Assembly (NCBI GenBank): GCA_019264505.1
Contig: JAHUZY010000066.1
Coordinates: 1-15,527, forward strand
Direction of reading: 5' to 3'
DNA length: 15,527 nucleotides
Source of the DNA: Phenylobacterium sp.
Lineage (GTDB): Bacteria; Pseudomonadota; Alphaproteobacteria; Caulobacterales; Caulobacteraceae
Made by a program: the position numbers and the translations under genes. A model generated the notes under the pieces. That model did not search any database and was not told the origin of the DNA. It saw nothing but the letters and a program-made list of their open reading frames with translations. Below are positions 1-7,430 of this stretch, one piece after another. Position 1 is the first letter of the stretch. The number at the start of each line of letters is the position of its first letter.

Positions 1-510
1 GAAGAGGTCCGGGTGGCTCGGACCGGTCGGGTGCGCCCGGATGCCTTTGGCCGGGTGGTCTGCGCCCAGGGGCTCGCGCCCGCTCGCATCCAGAAGCCAG
101 GCGTTCAACAGGGCGAAATAGTGCGGAAAGGCCTCGGAAGAGGCCGACCTCAGAGCCGCGCCCGTGCGCCCATCGGCGCCGAGCGCCCGACCGACCCCCA
201 GGTCGATCCGCCCAGGCGCCAGGGCCTCCAGCTCCATGAACACCTCCGCCACCTTCAGAGGCGAATAGTTCACCAGCATCACCCCGCCCGATCCCAGCCG
301 GATGGTGGAGGTCGCCTGGGTCAGGGCGGCGATCAGGATTTCGGGCGCAGGGGAGGCGAGACCTTCGATATTGTGATGCTCGGCCAGCCAGAACCGGTTG
401 TAGCCCAAGCGCTCAGCGGCCTTGGCCACCTCGATCGTCTCCCGGACCGCTTGGGCCTGAGTGTTGGTCCCGCCCACGGGCGAGAGGTCAAGCACCGAAA
501 GCTGAGTCAC
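1..510 (-). CDS. LLM-class flavin-dependent oxidoreductase (luciferase-like monooxygenase), N-terminal half, cut by left edge
   Basis: This gene reads leftward off the window edge, so only the first 170 codons are present; family members are usually about 330 residues. The reading frame is open throughout. Visible family marks are the N-terminal strand (LSVLDLSPV, residues 4-12), the conserved WLAEHHN at 41-47, the strand GSGGVMLVNYSPLKVAE at about 73-89, and GRIDLGVGRA at 100-109. These belong to the bacterial luciferase-like fold that binds reduced flavin (FMNH2 or F420) and oxidises small organic substrates; the MsnO8-type subgroup looks closest. The substrate cannot be told from sequence. 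The start is GTG at 510, chosen because it overlaps the stop codon of the upstream membrane-protein gene as GTGA, which implies translational coupling. The gene appears to be third in a leftward group after the thioesterase and the membrane protein. Confidence 0.85.
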   Translation of the reverse strand, partial: MTQLSVLDLSPVGGTNTQAQAVRETIEVAKAAERLGYNRFWLAEHHNIEGLASPAPEILIAALTQATSTIRLGSGGVMLVNYSPLKVAEVFMELEALAPGRIDLGVGRALGADGRTGAALRSASSEAFPHYFALLNAWLLDASGREPLGADHPAKGIRAHPTGPSHPDLF

Positions 511-779
511 GCGCTGGGCGACCGCAGCTCACGGAAGACCATCCGCACCCCGTAGGCGGCCACGAGGCCTGCGAACAGCATGACCACGATGGAGACCGGC
601 ATGGCGGTGGGCTCGGCCGCGGTCATCCACTGGCCCGGCGCGACGCCGGTCATGAAGAAGCCGAGCTCGACCAGCTTGAACAGGGCCACCGGCCCGGCCA
701 TCAGGGCGAGCGCGACCCCCATGGCGATCTGGCCCAGATTGCGTTTGGCGGCCAGATTGCGATTAGCAGGTGGGCTCAT
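507..779 (-). CDS. Small two-helix membrane protein of unknown function
   Basis: A 90-residue protein that I do not recognise as a named family. Its N-terminus is polar and basic (residues 1-15). A hydrophobic segment follows at about 16-34 and another at about 60-80, joined by a loop containing an aromatic/glycine stretch (FFMTGVAPGQW, 41-51). The C-terminus is short and basic (FRELRSPSA). It is predicted to sit in the inner membrane as a hairpin. The start is well supported: an AGGAG Shine-Dalgarno sequence lies about six bases before the ATG. Its TGA stop overlaps the GTG start of the flavin oxidoreductase (GTGA at 507-510), so the two are probably translated together. The thioesterase gene ends 61 bases upstream on the same strand. 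No function is proposed beyond membrane location. Confidence 0.75.
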   Translation of the reverse strand: MSPPANRNLAAKRNLGQIAMGVALALMAGPVALFKLVELGFFMTGVAPGQWMTAAEPTAMPVSIVVMLFAGLVAAYGVRMVFRELRSPSA

Positions 780-840
780 GGGAACTCCTGACGAAGACGG
801 CGGGACCCGAACATGGCCCTGCGCGCCCGGGGCGCAAGGC

Positions 841-1290
841 TTACTTGCGGGGGCCGCGCTTCTTGATCACGCCCGAGAAGCTCATCACGTTCTCAGCCCC
901 GGTGGTGATCAGTCCGCGCACGAAGACCATGGAGCGGGCGTTGCGCACCACTTCGCCCTTGCATTCGACCAGGGCGCCCAGGGGCACGGCGCCGACAAAC
1001 TCGCCGTTCAGGGTGGCGGTCACGCTGTGCTGGCCCTCCAGGGCCTCGCGGGCGATGACGAACAGGCAGTAGTCGGCGAAGGTCATGATGCAGCCGCCGT
1101 GCATGAAGCCGCCGCCGTTCATGTGCTTCGGCTCGGCGCGGAAGGCGCAGCGGGGCGTGCCGTCCGGGTCGTGGCGGAAATAGAAGGGACCGGCATGATC
1201 CTCGAAGGGATCAGACCCTTCCCAGGTGCGCCAACCGGCCCATTCGCCCTCGGTCACCAGACCGTTTTTTGCTTCGCCGCCGCCGTCCAT
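841..1290 (-). CDS. PaaI-family hotdog-fold acyl-CoA thioesterase
   Basis: A 149-residue protein, the usual size for a single hotdog domain. The diagnostic motif is at residues 64-73, HGGCIMTFAD: the HGG turn followed by the Asp (73) at the position used as catalytic acid in PaaI-like thioesterases. Further hotdog strands follow (TATLNGEFVGAVPLGALVE and ARSMVFVRGLI). Known members hydrolyse acyl- or aryl-CoA thioesters in the cytoplasm, often to release trapped CoA during aromatic or fatty-acid degradation. The gene is divergent from the thiolase/acyl-CoA dehydrogenase pair, which fits a housekeeping role for the same CoA-ester chemistry, although that link is inference. The start at 1290 has no strong Shine-Dalgarno sequence, so a slightly different start is possible. 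It is probably first in the leftward group with the membrane protein and flavin oxidoreductase. Confidence 0.85.
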   Translation of the reverse strand: MDGGGEAKNGLVTEGEWAGWRTWEGSDPFEDHAGPFYFRHDPDGTPRCAFRAEPKHMNGGGFMHGGCIMTFADYCLFVIAREALEGQHSVTATLNGEFVGAVPLGALVECKGEVVRNARSMVFVRGLITTGAENVMSFSGVIKKRGPRK

Positions 1291-1489
1291 ACGCTCAACC
1301 CGTTCCTGAAGACCTCAGCCCCGCGCTCCTTAGCCGCCGGGCGGGGCGGGGTGAAAGCCCTGATTTCTGTGGCGGTGGGTCGCTGCGGACGTCGGCCGCT
1401 CACCCCAGGGCGGCGCCGAAGGGTTTGCTCGCCCGGGCCGCAGTCACTAGTTTCCGTCCCCTCTGAACCGAACGATGCGAGGCGTGACC

Positions 1490-2698
1490 ATGGAAGGCCG
1501 GACCGTCTATCTCTGCGCAGGTCTGCGAAGCCCGATCGGGCGCTATGGCGGCGCGCTGGCCAAGGTGCGCGCCGACGACCTGGCCGCCCATCCGATCCGC
1601 GCCCTGATGGCCAGCCTGCCGAGCGTCGACTGGGAACAGGTCGACGAGGTCATCTATGGCTGCGTCAACCAGGCCGGCGAGGACAACCGCAATGTGGCCC
1701 GCATGGCCCTGCTGCTGGCCGGCATGCCGAGCTCGGTGCCCGGGCTGACTGTCAACCGCCTCTGCGCCTCGGGCCTCGACGCCACCATCGCCGCGGCCCG
1801 GATGATCGCCGTGGGCGAGGCCGAGCTGGTCATCGCCGGCGGGGTGGAGAGCATGACCCGCTCGCCCTTCGTCATGGGCAAGGCTGACTCAGCCTTCTCG
1901 CGCTCGGCGGAGATCTTCGACACCACCATCGGCTGGCGGTTCGTCAATCCGCAGATGCAGAAGGACTACGGCGTCGACTCCATGCCCGAGACCGCCGAGA
2001 ACGTGGCCACCGACTATCAGATCGCCCGCGCCGACCAGGATGCCTTCGCCGCCCGCAGCCAGCAGCGCTACGGCGCAGGGGAGGCCCGCGGCTTCTTCGC
2101 AGGTGAGATCGCGCCGATCACGCTGAAGGACCGCAAGGGCGAGACCGTCATCTCCAAGGACGAGCACCCCCGCCCGGACACCACCTTGGAAGCGCTGCAA
2201 GGCCTCAAGCCCATCGTGCGCCCCGACGGCACGGTGACGGCGGGCAATGCGTCCGGCGTCAATGACGGGGCCGCGGCCCTGCTGCTGGCCTCGGCCGAGA
2301 TGGTCCAGAAGCTGGGCCTGGAGCCGCTCGCCCGGATCGAAGGCGGCGCCTCGGGCGGCGTGCCGCCCCGGGTCATGGGCTATGGCCCCGTGCCGGCGGT
2401 GGAGAAGCTCTGCGGCCGCCTGGGGCTTACCCCTCGGGATTTCGACGTGGTCGAGCTGAACGAGGCCTTCGCCGCCCAGGCGCTGGCCTGCACCCGGGCC
2501 TGGGGCCTGGCTGACGACGCCGAGCATGTGAACCCGCACGGCGGGGCCATCGCCATCGGCCATCCGCTGGGGGCGTCGGGCGCGCGCATTGCGCTCACCG
2601 CAGCGCGGGCGATGAAGGAACGGGGCGGCGCCCGGGCGCTGGCCACCATGTGCGTGGGCGTAGGCCAGGGCTCGGCCCTGGCGCTGGCCAAAGCCTAA
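1490..2698 (+). CDS. pcaF: 3-oxoadipyl-CoA-type thiolase (acetyl-CoA acyltransferase)
   Basis: A 402-residue type II thiolase that cleaves a 3-oxoacyl-CoA with CoA to give acetyl-CoA and a shortened acyl-CoA. The three expected active-site elements are present: nucleophile Cys92 in NRLCASG, His358 in GHPLGASG, and Cys388 in CVGVGQG. The stretches [16 protein letters not shown] (63-78) and [20 protein letters not shown] are those I associate with PcaF/PaaJ, which cleave 3-oxoadipyl-CoA to succinyl-CoA and acetyl-CoA at the end of the beta-ketoadipate and phenylacetate pathways. No other pca or paa gene is nearby, so a broader beta-oxidation thiolase role remains possible. I chose ATG 1490 over ATG 1475 because a GAGG Shine-Dalgarno sequence precedes it and the protein then begins as the family does. 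The acyl-CoA dehydrogenase gene follows 24 bases downstream. Confidence 0.88.
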   Translation: MEGRTVYLCAGLRSPIGRYGGALAKVRADDLAAHPIRALMASLPSVDWEQVDEVIYGCVNQAGEDNRNVARMALLLAGMPSSVPGLTVNRLCASGLDATIAAARMIAVGEAELVIAGGVESMTRSPFVMGKADSAFSRSAEIFDTTIGWRFVNPQMQKDYGVDSMPETAENVATDYQIARADQDAFAARSQQRYGAGEARGFFAGEIAPITLKDRKGETVISKDEHPRPDTTLEALQGLKPIVRPDGTVTAGNASGVNDGAAALLLASAEMVQKLGLEPLARIEGGASGGVPPRVMGYGPVPAVEKLCGRLGLTPRDFDVVELNEAFAAQALACTRAWGLADDAEHVNPHGGAIAIGHPLGASGARIALTAARAMKERGGARALATMCVGVGQGSALALAKA

Positions 2699-2722
2699 GA
2701 CCCTCCAGGAAAGACGACAGAC

Positions 2723-3871
2723 ATGGCCCTCGATGCCGAAACCCGCGACCAGCTGATCGACACCGTCCGCCGCTTCGTCACCGAGCGGCTGCGCCCCCTG
2801 GAAGCCCAGGTCTCCGAGACCGACACCATGCCCGACGACGTGGTGGCCGAGATGAAGGAACTGGGCCTGTTTGGCCTGTCCATCCCGGCCGAATACGGCG
2901 GGCTCGACCTCTCCATGGAGGAGGAGTGCCTGGTGGCCGTGGAGCTCGGTCGCACCAGCCCGGCCTTCCGCTCGGCCTTTGGCACCAATGTCGGCATCGG
3001 CAGCCAGGGCCTGGTGATGTTCGGCACCGACGAACAGAAGGCGAAGTATCTGCCGGGCATCGCCTCGGGCGAGATCATCACCTCCTTCGCCCTCACCGAG
3101 CCGGAGGCGGGCTCGGACTCCGCCTCGGTTCAGACCCGGGCCACGCTGGACGGCGACGCCTATGTGCTGAACGGGTCGAAGCGCTACATCACCAACGCCA
3201 ACAAGGCCCACCTCTTCACCGTCATGGCCCGCACCGATCCGTCCAAGCCGGGCGGCGGCGGGGTCTCGGCCTTCCTCGTGCCCCGCGACCTGCCGGGCCT
3301 CTCGGTGGGCAAGCCCGAGAAGAAGATGGGCCAGCAGGGCGCCCACATCTGCGACGTCACCTTCGACAATGTCCGGGTGCCGGTGGAGAACCGCCTGGGC
3401 GCCGAAGGCGAGGGCTTCAAGGTGGCCATGCAGGTGCTCGACCGCGGGCGGCTGCACATCTCGGCGGTCTGTGTCGGCGTGGCCGAGCGGCTGATCACCG
3501 ACTGCGTGGCCTATGCCAGCGAGCGCAAGCAGTTCGGCCAGGCCATCAGCCAGTTCCAGCTGGTTCAGGGGATGATCGCTGACTGCAAGACCGAGGCCCT
3601 GGCGGCCAAGGCGCTCACCATGGAGACCGCCCGCAAGCGCGACGCCGGCCAGGGCGTGACCATGGAGGCCGCGGCCGCCAAATATTTCGCCTCGGAGATG
3701 GTGGGCCGGGTGGCCGACAAGGCGGTGCAGATCTTCGGCGGCGCCGGCTACGTCGCTGATTACGGGATCGAGCGGTTCTACCGCGACGTGCGCATCTTCC
3801 GCATCTATGAGGGCACCAGTCAGATCCAGCAGGTGGTCATCGCCCGCGAAACCCTGAAGCGTGGCGGTTGA
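2723..3871 (+). CDS. Acyl-CoA dehydrogenase
   Basis: A 382-residue FAD enzyme of normal length for short/medium-chain acyl-CoA dehydrogenases, catalysing alpha,beta-dehydrogenation of an acyl-CoA and passing electrons to ETF. Domains in order are the N-terminal helical domain (about 1-115), the middle beta domain with the flavin/substrate motif FALTEPEAGSDSAS (about 122-135), and the C-terminal helical domain with QIFGGAGYVADYGIERFYRD. The catalytic base is most likely Glu363 in YEGTSQIQ. Chain-length or branched-chain preference cannot be assigned from sequence alone. An AGGAAAG ribosome-binding sequence lies upstream of the ATG. The gene sits 24 bases behind the thiolase, and its TGA overlaps the ATG of the DUF3253 gene (TGATG). 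The three therefore look like one operon for degradation of a CoA-activated acid. Confidence 0.92.
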   Translation: MALDAETRDQLIDTVRRFVTERLRPLEAQVSETDTMPDDVVAEMKELGLFGLSIPAEYGGLDLSMEEECLVAVELGRTSPAFRSAFGTNVGIGSQGLVMFGTDEQKAKYLPGIASGEIITSFALTEPEAGSDSASVQTRATLDGDAYVLNGSKRYITNANKAHLFTVMARTDPSKPGGGGVSAFLVPRDLPGLSVGKPEKKMGQQGAHICDVTFDNVRVPVENRLGAEGEGFKVAMQVLDRGRLHISAVCVGVAERLITDCVAYASERKQFGQAISQFQLVQGMIADCKTEALAAKALTMETARKRDAGQGVTMEAAAAKYFASEMVGRVADKAVQIFGGAGYVADYGIERFYRDVRIFRIYEGTSQIQQVVIARETLKRGG

Positions 3872-4167
3872 TGTCCGATCCTATCGAAACGGCGATCTTT
3901 GATCTTCTGACGCCCCTGGCGCCCGGCAAGTCCATCTCCCCGGAGGAGGCGGCCCGGGCGGCCGATCCCGAGGGCTGGCGTCGCTGGCTCTCGCGGGTGC
4001 GCACCGTCTCGGTGGGTCTCGCCCGGGAGGGCCGGCTGGTGATCACCCGCCATGGCAAGCCGGCCGATCCCAACAAGTTCAAGGGCGTCTACCGCCTGCG
4101 CCTGCCGATCGCGGGCGAGGTTCTGCCGGGCGTGCTGGCGCCGCCGGAGTCGCCCCCGCCGGAATAG
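3871..4167 (+). CDS. DUF3253 family protein
   Basis: A 98-residue protein whose pattern matches DUF3253: an N-terminal helix (PIETAIFDLLTPL), the conserved APGKSISPEEAARA segment at about 16-29, a Trp-containing helix (GWRRWLSRVRTVSVGLAREG), then the beta-hairpin RLVITRHGKPADP followed by KGVYRLRLP. The order of elements resembles a winged-helix fold, so nucleic-acid binding is conceivable, but no function is established. The ATG overlaps the acyl-CoA dehydrogenase stop codon as TGATG, and translation is probably coupled. A TTG three bases upstream is in frame but less likely. The C-terminal tail is proline-rich (APPESPPPE). The gene ends four bases short of the convergent chemotaxis receptor gene. 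Confidence 0.8.
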   Translation: MSDPIETAIFDLLTPLAPGKSISPEEAARAADPEGWRRWLSRVRTVSVGLAREGRLVITRHGKPADPNKFKGVYRLRLPIAGEVLPGVLAPPESPPPE

Positions 4168-4179
4168 GCGCTCAGCGCC
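4167..4179. terminator. Short GC hairpin at the convergent DUF3253/MCP gene ends
   Basis: The sequence GGCGC-TCA-GCGCC forms a 5-bp perfect stem with a 3-base loop exactly where the two convergent genes stop, and it overlaps the MCP stop codon. There is no T-run on either side, so intrinsic termination is only a weak inference. Confidence 0.25.
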
Positions 4180-5608
4180 CGCCGGCCAGGGCCGCCAGCC
4201 GCGCCTGCTGGGCATGGACCGGGTTGGTCGCAGCCCCCGAAAGCTGGAACCGGTCCACCGACTCCGAGAGCGAGGCGGCGTTCTGGTCCAGGGTGCGGGT
4301 GGCCGCATTGGCCTCTTCCACCATGGCGGCGTTCTGCTGGGTCACCTTGTCCATGTCGGTGATGGCGGTGTTCACCTGGGCCAGGCCCACCGACTGCTCT
4401 TCGGCCGAGGCGGCGATGGCGGCGATGACGTCTGAAATCTCCGTGACCTTGCCGACAATGCCGCTCAGCACCTCGCCGGTCTGGCCGACCAGATCGACGC
4501 CGCTCTGCACCTGGTGACCGGAGGCCTCGATGAGGCCCTTGATCTCCTTGGCCGCGTCGGCCGAGCGCTGGGCGAGGGCGCGCACCTCCGAGGCCACCAC
4601 GGCGAACCCCCGGCCGGACTCGCCGGCTCGGGCGGCCTCAACCCCGGCGTTGAGCGCCAGGAGGTTGGTCTGGAAGGCGATCTCGTCGATCACGCCGATG
4701 ATCTTGCTGATCTCCTGGGCGGAGTTGGCGATCTCGCCCATGGCGGTGACGGCCTGACCGACCACCTGGCCACTGCGCTCGGCCTCGCTGCGGGCCGAGG
4801 CCATGGCCCCGTTGGCCTGGCGCGCGCCTGAGGCGGTGCGGCGCACCGTGACCGTAATCTCGTCGAGGGCCGCGGCGGTCTCTTGCAGGCTGGCGGCCTG
4901 ACGTTCGGTGCGGTGGGAGAGGTCGTCCACCGCCGTGGCGATTTCCCGGGAGCCGGCGCGGATTTCGCCAGTGGCGGTGGCGATGGCGCCGAACGCCCCC
5001 TCCAGCTGGCTGACGGCGGCGTTGAAATCGGTTTTCAGGGCCTCGTAGTCCCGCGCCACGGCCACATCGATGCGGGCCCCCAGATCACCCCGGGCCAGAC
5101 GCGACAAGGCTCGCGCCATGGCCTCCACCAGGGCCTTCTGATCCTCGGTGGACCGGGCGAAGGCCGCTTCGGCGGCGGCCAGGCGGCGGTCGAGTTCGCC
5201 CCGGGCGGTCTCAGCCTCTGTTTCAAGGCGGGCGCGGGCCGCGGCGTTCTCGCGGAAGACCACCACGCTGGCGGCCATCTGACCGATTTCATCGTGGCGC
5301 TCAGCGCCGGGGATCGCCTCCACCATCTCGCCCGCCGCCAGGCGACGCATGACGCCGCTCATCCGCGACAGGGCGGTGATCACCAGGCCTTCGAAATAGA
5401 GGGCGCCGAGCACGACGCCGACCACAGTGGCCAGGCCAATCCCGATGCTGATGGCGGTGGCCATGCCGAGGATGCGCTCGGCCTCGGCCCCGCCGCCGGC
5501 CTGCGCCACCATGCGCAGGAGGGCGATGTTCAGTCCGGCCAGGGCCAGCATGGACGCCATGCCCACCCCCCAGGAGAGCCGCATGCGTCCCTTGATCGTC
5601 TTCAGCAT
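4172..5608 (-). CDS. Methyl-accepting chemotaxis protein without a periplasmic sensor domain
   Basis: A 478-residue chemoreceptor. A transmembrane helix at about 13-35 and a second at about 49-71 are separated by only some 13 residues, so there is essentially no periplasmic ligand domain. A HAMP region follows (about 72-125), then a second HAMP-like segment (about 160-210, [10 protein letters not shown]) and the methylation/signalling coiled coil. The conserved cytoplasmic tip is at 309-350 ([32 protein letters not shown]), which docks CheA/CheW. The C-terminus (LAALAGGR) lacks the NWETF-type pentapeptide that tethers CheR/CheB in some receptors. The receptor probably reports intracellular, membrane or energy state, or works in mixed arrays; this is inference from the architecture. 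The gene is divergent from the UDG-family gene. A near-consensus CtrA box lies about 90 bases upstream of its start. Confidence 0.93.
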   Translation of the reverse strand: MLKTIKGRMRLSWGVGMASMLALAGLNIALLRMVAQAGGGAEAERILGMATAISIGIGLATVVGVVLGALYFEGLVITALSRMSGVMRRLAAGEMVEAIPGAERHDEIGQMAASVVVFRENAAARARLETEAETARGELDRRLAAAEAAFARSTEDQKALVEAMARALSRLARGDLGARIDVAVARDYEALKTDFNAAVSQLEGAFGAIATATGEIRAGSREIATAVDDLSHRTERQAASLQETAAALDEITVTVRRTASGARQANGAMASARSEAERSGQVVGQAVTAMGEIANSAQEISKIIGVIDEIAFQTNLLALNAGVEAARAGESGRGFAVVASEVRALAQRSADAAKEIKGLIEASGHQVQSGVDLVGQTGEVLSGIVGKVTEISDVIAAIAASAEEQSVGLAQVNTAITDMDKVTQQNAAMVEEANAATRTLDQNAASLSESVDRFQLSGAATNPVHAQQARLAALAGGR

Positions 5609-5698
5609 CTGCTCGTCATCCGCTTCATCCCGGCCTGGGCGCCCAAAACTGGCGGCCCCAAGCTGCGCTGATCCTCGCGCACGACCCTGGACACTCGG

Positions 5699-5713
5699 TT
5701 AACGGGAGTTGAA
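5699..5713. promoter_or_regulatory. Near-consensus CtrA box (TTAA-N7-TGAA) between MCP and UDG-family genes
   Basis: The sequence TTAACGGGAGTTGAA matches the Caulobacterales CtrA consensus TTAA-N7-TTAA with one mismatch. It lies in the 5609-5784 gap shared by the divergent MCP and UDG-family genes, about 90 bases before the MCP start codon. CtrA is known to activate flagellar and chemotaxis genes in Caulobacter, so the placement makes sense. An AT-rich 15-mer of this kind is also relatively rare by chance in such GC-rich DNA. No clear -10/-35 pair was identified beside it. Confidence 0.35.
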
Positions 5714-5784
5714 TCGGTGGCGCACAACGCTGACAGGTTGTCGCACCCCTGGGCCAGGTGGCGTCAGGCGCAACTGGCGCCTAC

Positions 5785-6390
5785 ATGGCGCTCATGCCCG
5801 CCATCGACGGCCTCCAGACCCTGCTCGCCGACATCGCCGCCTGCCGGGCCTGCGCGGGCGATCTCGTGCCCGAGCCGCGGCCTGTGGTGCGGGTGAGCCC
5901 GGAGACCCGACTGCTGATCTGCGGCCAGGCGCCGGGCCGGCTGGTGCATGAGACCGGCCTGCCCTTCAACGATCCGTCCGGCGTGCGCCTGCGCAGCTGG
6001 TTGGGCGTGGACCGGGACACCTTCTACGACCACCCGGCCATCGGCGTGGCCGCCATGGCCTTCTGCTTCCCCGGGACCAATCCCAAGGGCGGGGACTTTC
6101 CACCGCCGGCCCGCTGCGCCCAGCTGTGGCGCCCGCAACTGCTGGCCCAGTTGCCGAAGGTGGAGCTGACCCTGCTTGTGGGGTCCTACGCCCAGGCCTG
6201 GGCGCTGGGGGCGGCGCGCAAGGCCACCATGACGCATACCGTGGCGGCCTGGACTGAGTATGGGCCAGGCATCCTGCCCCTGCCGCATCCATCCTGGCGC
6301 AACACCGCCTGGCTGAAGCGCAATCCCTGGTTCGAGGCCGAGGTCACGCCCTATCTTCGCCAAAGGGTGGAGGCTCTTCTGCGCGCATGA
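5785..6390 (+). CDS. Uracil-DNA glycosylase superfamily protein with 4Fe-4S cysteine signature
   Basis: A 201-residue protein of the UDG superfamily, whose members excise uracil or related lesions from DNA. Motif 1 is GQAPGRLVHETGLPFNDPSG (47-66) and motif 2 is PHPSWRN (167-173, His168). Four cysteines (20, 23, 94, 111) are spaced CX2C-X70-CX16C, matching the Fe-S cluster pattern of family 4/5 enzymes. Motif 1 has Gln where family 4 has GEAPG, so activity or specificity may differ. In-frame starts are GTG 5758, ATG 5785 and ATG 5794; I chose ATG 5785 on family length, because no strong Shine-Dalgarno sequence decides it. The stop overlaps the next start (ATGA at 6387-6390), coupling it to a lipoprotein hydrolase. 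It is not adjacent to the radical SAM repair gene at the right end. Confidence 0.85.
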   Translation: MALMPAIDGLQTLLADIAACRACAGDLVPEPRPVVRVSPETRLLICGQAPGRLVHETGLPFNDPSGVRLRSWLGVDRDTFYDHPAIGVAAMAFCFPGTNPKGGDFPPPARCAQLWRPQLLAQLPKVELTLLVGSYAQAWALGAARKATMTHTVAAWTEYGPGILPLPHPSWRNTAWLKRNPWFEAEVTPYLRQRVEALLRA

Positions 6391-7418
6391 CTCGTCTGAC
6401 CGCCCTGCTGTTCGCCCTGATGCTGGGAGCCTGCACGCCGCTCATGGTCCAGACGGCCGGTGAGCCGCCCCTGGGGTTCGAAGGCCCGCGCCTCTCCGGC
6501 GACCGGTTCGTGAGCTTCGATGGCGCGCGGCTGGGCCTGACCACCTGGGACGCCCAGGACGGCGCGCCGGAAGCTGTGGTCGTCGCTGTCCACGGCATGA
6601 ACGACTACGCCAACGCCTTCCACCTCGCCGCCCCCTACTGGGCCGAGCACGGGGTGACCACCTACGCCTATGATCAGCGGGGCTTTGGCCGCTCCCCCCA
6701 TCGCGGGGTCTGGCCCGATGAGTCGGTTTTGCAGGAAGACCTGCGGACCATCGTCGCCCTGGTTCGCGCCCGTCATCCCCACGCCCTGGTGGTGGTGGCC
6801 GGAGAGAGCATGGGCGGCGCTGTGGCCATCCGCGCCTTCGCCTCGGAGCGGCCGCCCGCGGCCCACCGGCTGGTGCTGATGGCGCCGGCGGTCTGGGGCT
6901 GGTCGACACAGCCGCTGCCGTTCAAGACCGCCCTGTGGTTCGCCGCCCACGTCACCGGCCCCAAGGTCTATACGCCGCCGAGCTGGGTCACCAGCCGGGT
7001 GAAGCCCACCGACAATATCCCTGAGCTGCGGGCCATGGGGGCCGACCCGCTGCTGATCTGGGGCGCGCGGTCCGACACCCTCTACGGGCTTGTGGATCTG
7101 ATGGAGAACGCCTGGACCGACATCGCCCGGTTGCAGGTCCCGGTGTTGTACCTCTACGGCCAGAATGACGAGATCATTCCCGAGCGCCCGGCCCTGCAGG
7201 CGGCCGCGCGGCTGAAGCCCACCGACCGCTCGGCGCACTATGCTGACGGTTGGCATCTGCTGACCCGTGATCTGCAGGGGGCGGCGGTGATGGCCGATAT
7301 CCTGGCCTATATCGAGGACCCTGAGGCGCCGCTGCCGTCCGGGGCGCCGCCCATTCCCACCGCGCCGGGCGGCGACGACTGGACGCCGGCCGCGCCCCGT
7401 GCGACGGCGGGCTTGTGA
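6387..7418 (+). CDS. Lipoprotein alpha/beta hydrolase (monoacylglycerol lipase / lysophospholipase-like)
   Basis: A 343-residue serine hydrolase. The N-terminus is a lipoprotein signal peptide with lipobox LGAC (13-16), so the mature protein should begin at Cys16 and be membrane-anchored in the envelope. The alpha/beta-hydrolase fold shows an oxyanion HG (69-70, VHGMNDYANAF), the nucleophile elbow GESMGG with Ser141, Asp261 in YGQNDEIIP, and His290 in GWHLL, which form a complete catalytic triad. The pattern HGMNDYANAF plus YAYDQRGFGRS is typical of the monoacylglycerol lipase/lysophospholipase group (serine aminopeptidase S33, 'hydrolase_4'). The true substrate is unknown. The C-terminal 35 residues are proline/alanine-rich and probably disordered. 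The ATG overlaps the stop codon of the UDG-family gene, so the two are co-translated despite unrelated apparent roles. Confidence 0.88.
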   Translation: MTRLTALLFALMLGACTPLMVQTAGEPPLGFEGPRLSGDRFVSFDGARLGLTTWDAQDGAPEAVVVAVHGMNDYANAFHLAAPYWAEHGVTTYAYDQRGFGRSPHRGVWPDESVLQEDLRTIVALVRARHPHALVVVAGESMGGAVAIRAFASERPPAAHRLVLMAPAVWGWSTQPLPFKTALWFAAHVTGPKVYTPPSWVTSRVKPTDNIPELRAMGADPLLIWGARSDTLYGLVDLMENAWTDIARLQVPVLYLYGQNDEIIPERPALQAAARLKPTDRSAHYADGWHLLTRDLQGAAVMADILAYIEDPEAPLPSGAPPIPTAPGGDDWTPAAPRATAGL

Positions 7419-7430
7419 CGGCGCAGCCTG

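Noticed and set aside
820..838. Imperfect GC palindrome in the gap between the thioesterase and membrane protein genes
   Set aside because: It needs a bulge and has no loop to speak of; a terminator there would also split an apparent operon.
1425..1453. A possible promoter (TTGCTC, 17 bases, TAGTTT) upstream of the thiolase
   Set aside because: Only three bases match consensus in each hexamer, which is too weak to claim in this background.
1465..1473. GAACCGAAC upstream of the thiolase as a possible LexA half-site pair
   Set aside because: The two GAAC units are separated by one base; the alphaproteobacterial LexA operator needs seven.
580..1887. A 435-codon plus-strand open frame across the membrane protein, thioesterase and thiolase start
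   Set aside because: It overlaps three supported genes in other frames and has low-complexity Gly/Arg/Ala composition without recognisable motifs.
1889..3457. A 522-codon open frame antisense to the thiolase and acyl-CoA dehydrogenase genes
   Set aside because: It is rich in His/Gly/Arg/Ala with no domain, spans two well-supported genes, and is the usual antisense artefact of GC-rich DNA with strong third-position bias.
5767..5781. Hairpin GGCGC-AACTG-GCGCC just before the UDG-family ATG
   Set aside because: Five-base GC arms are common by chance at this base composition, and the start codon of the gene is itself uncertain, so no regulatory claim is made.
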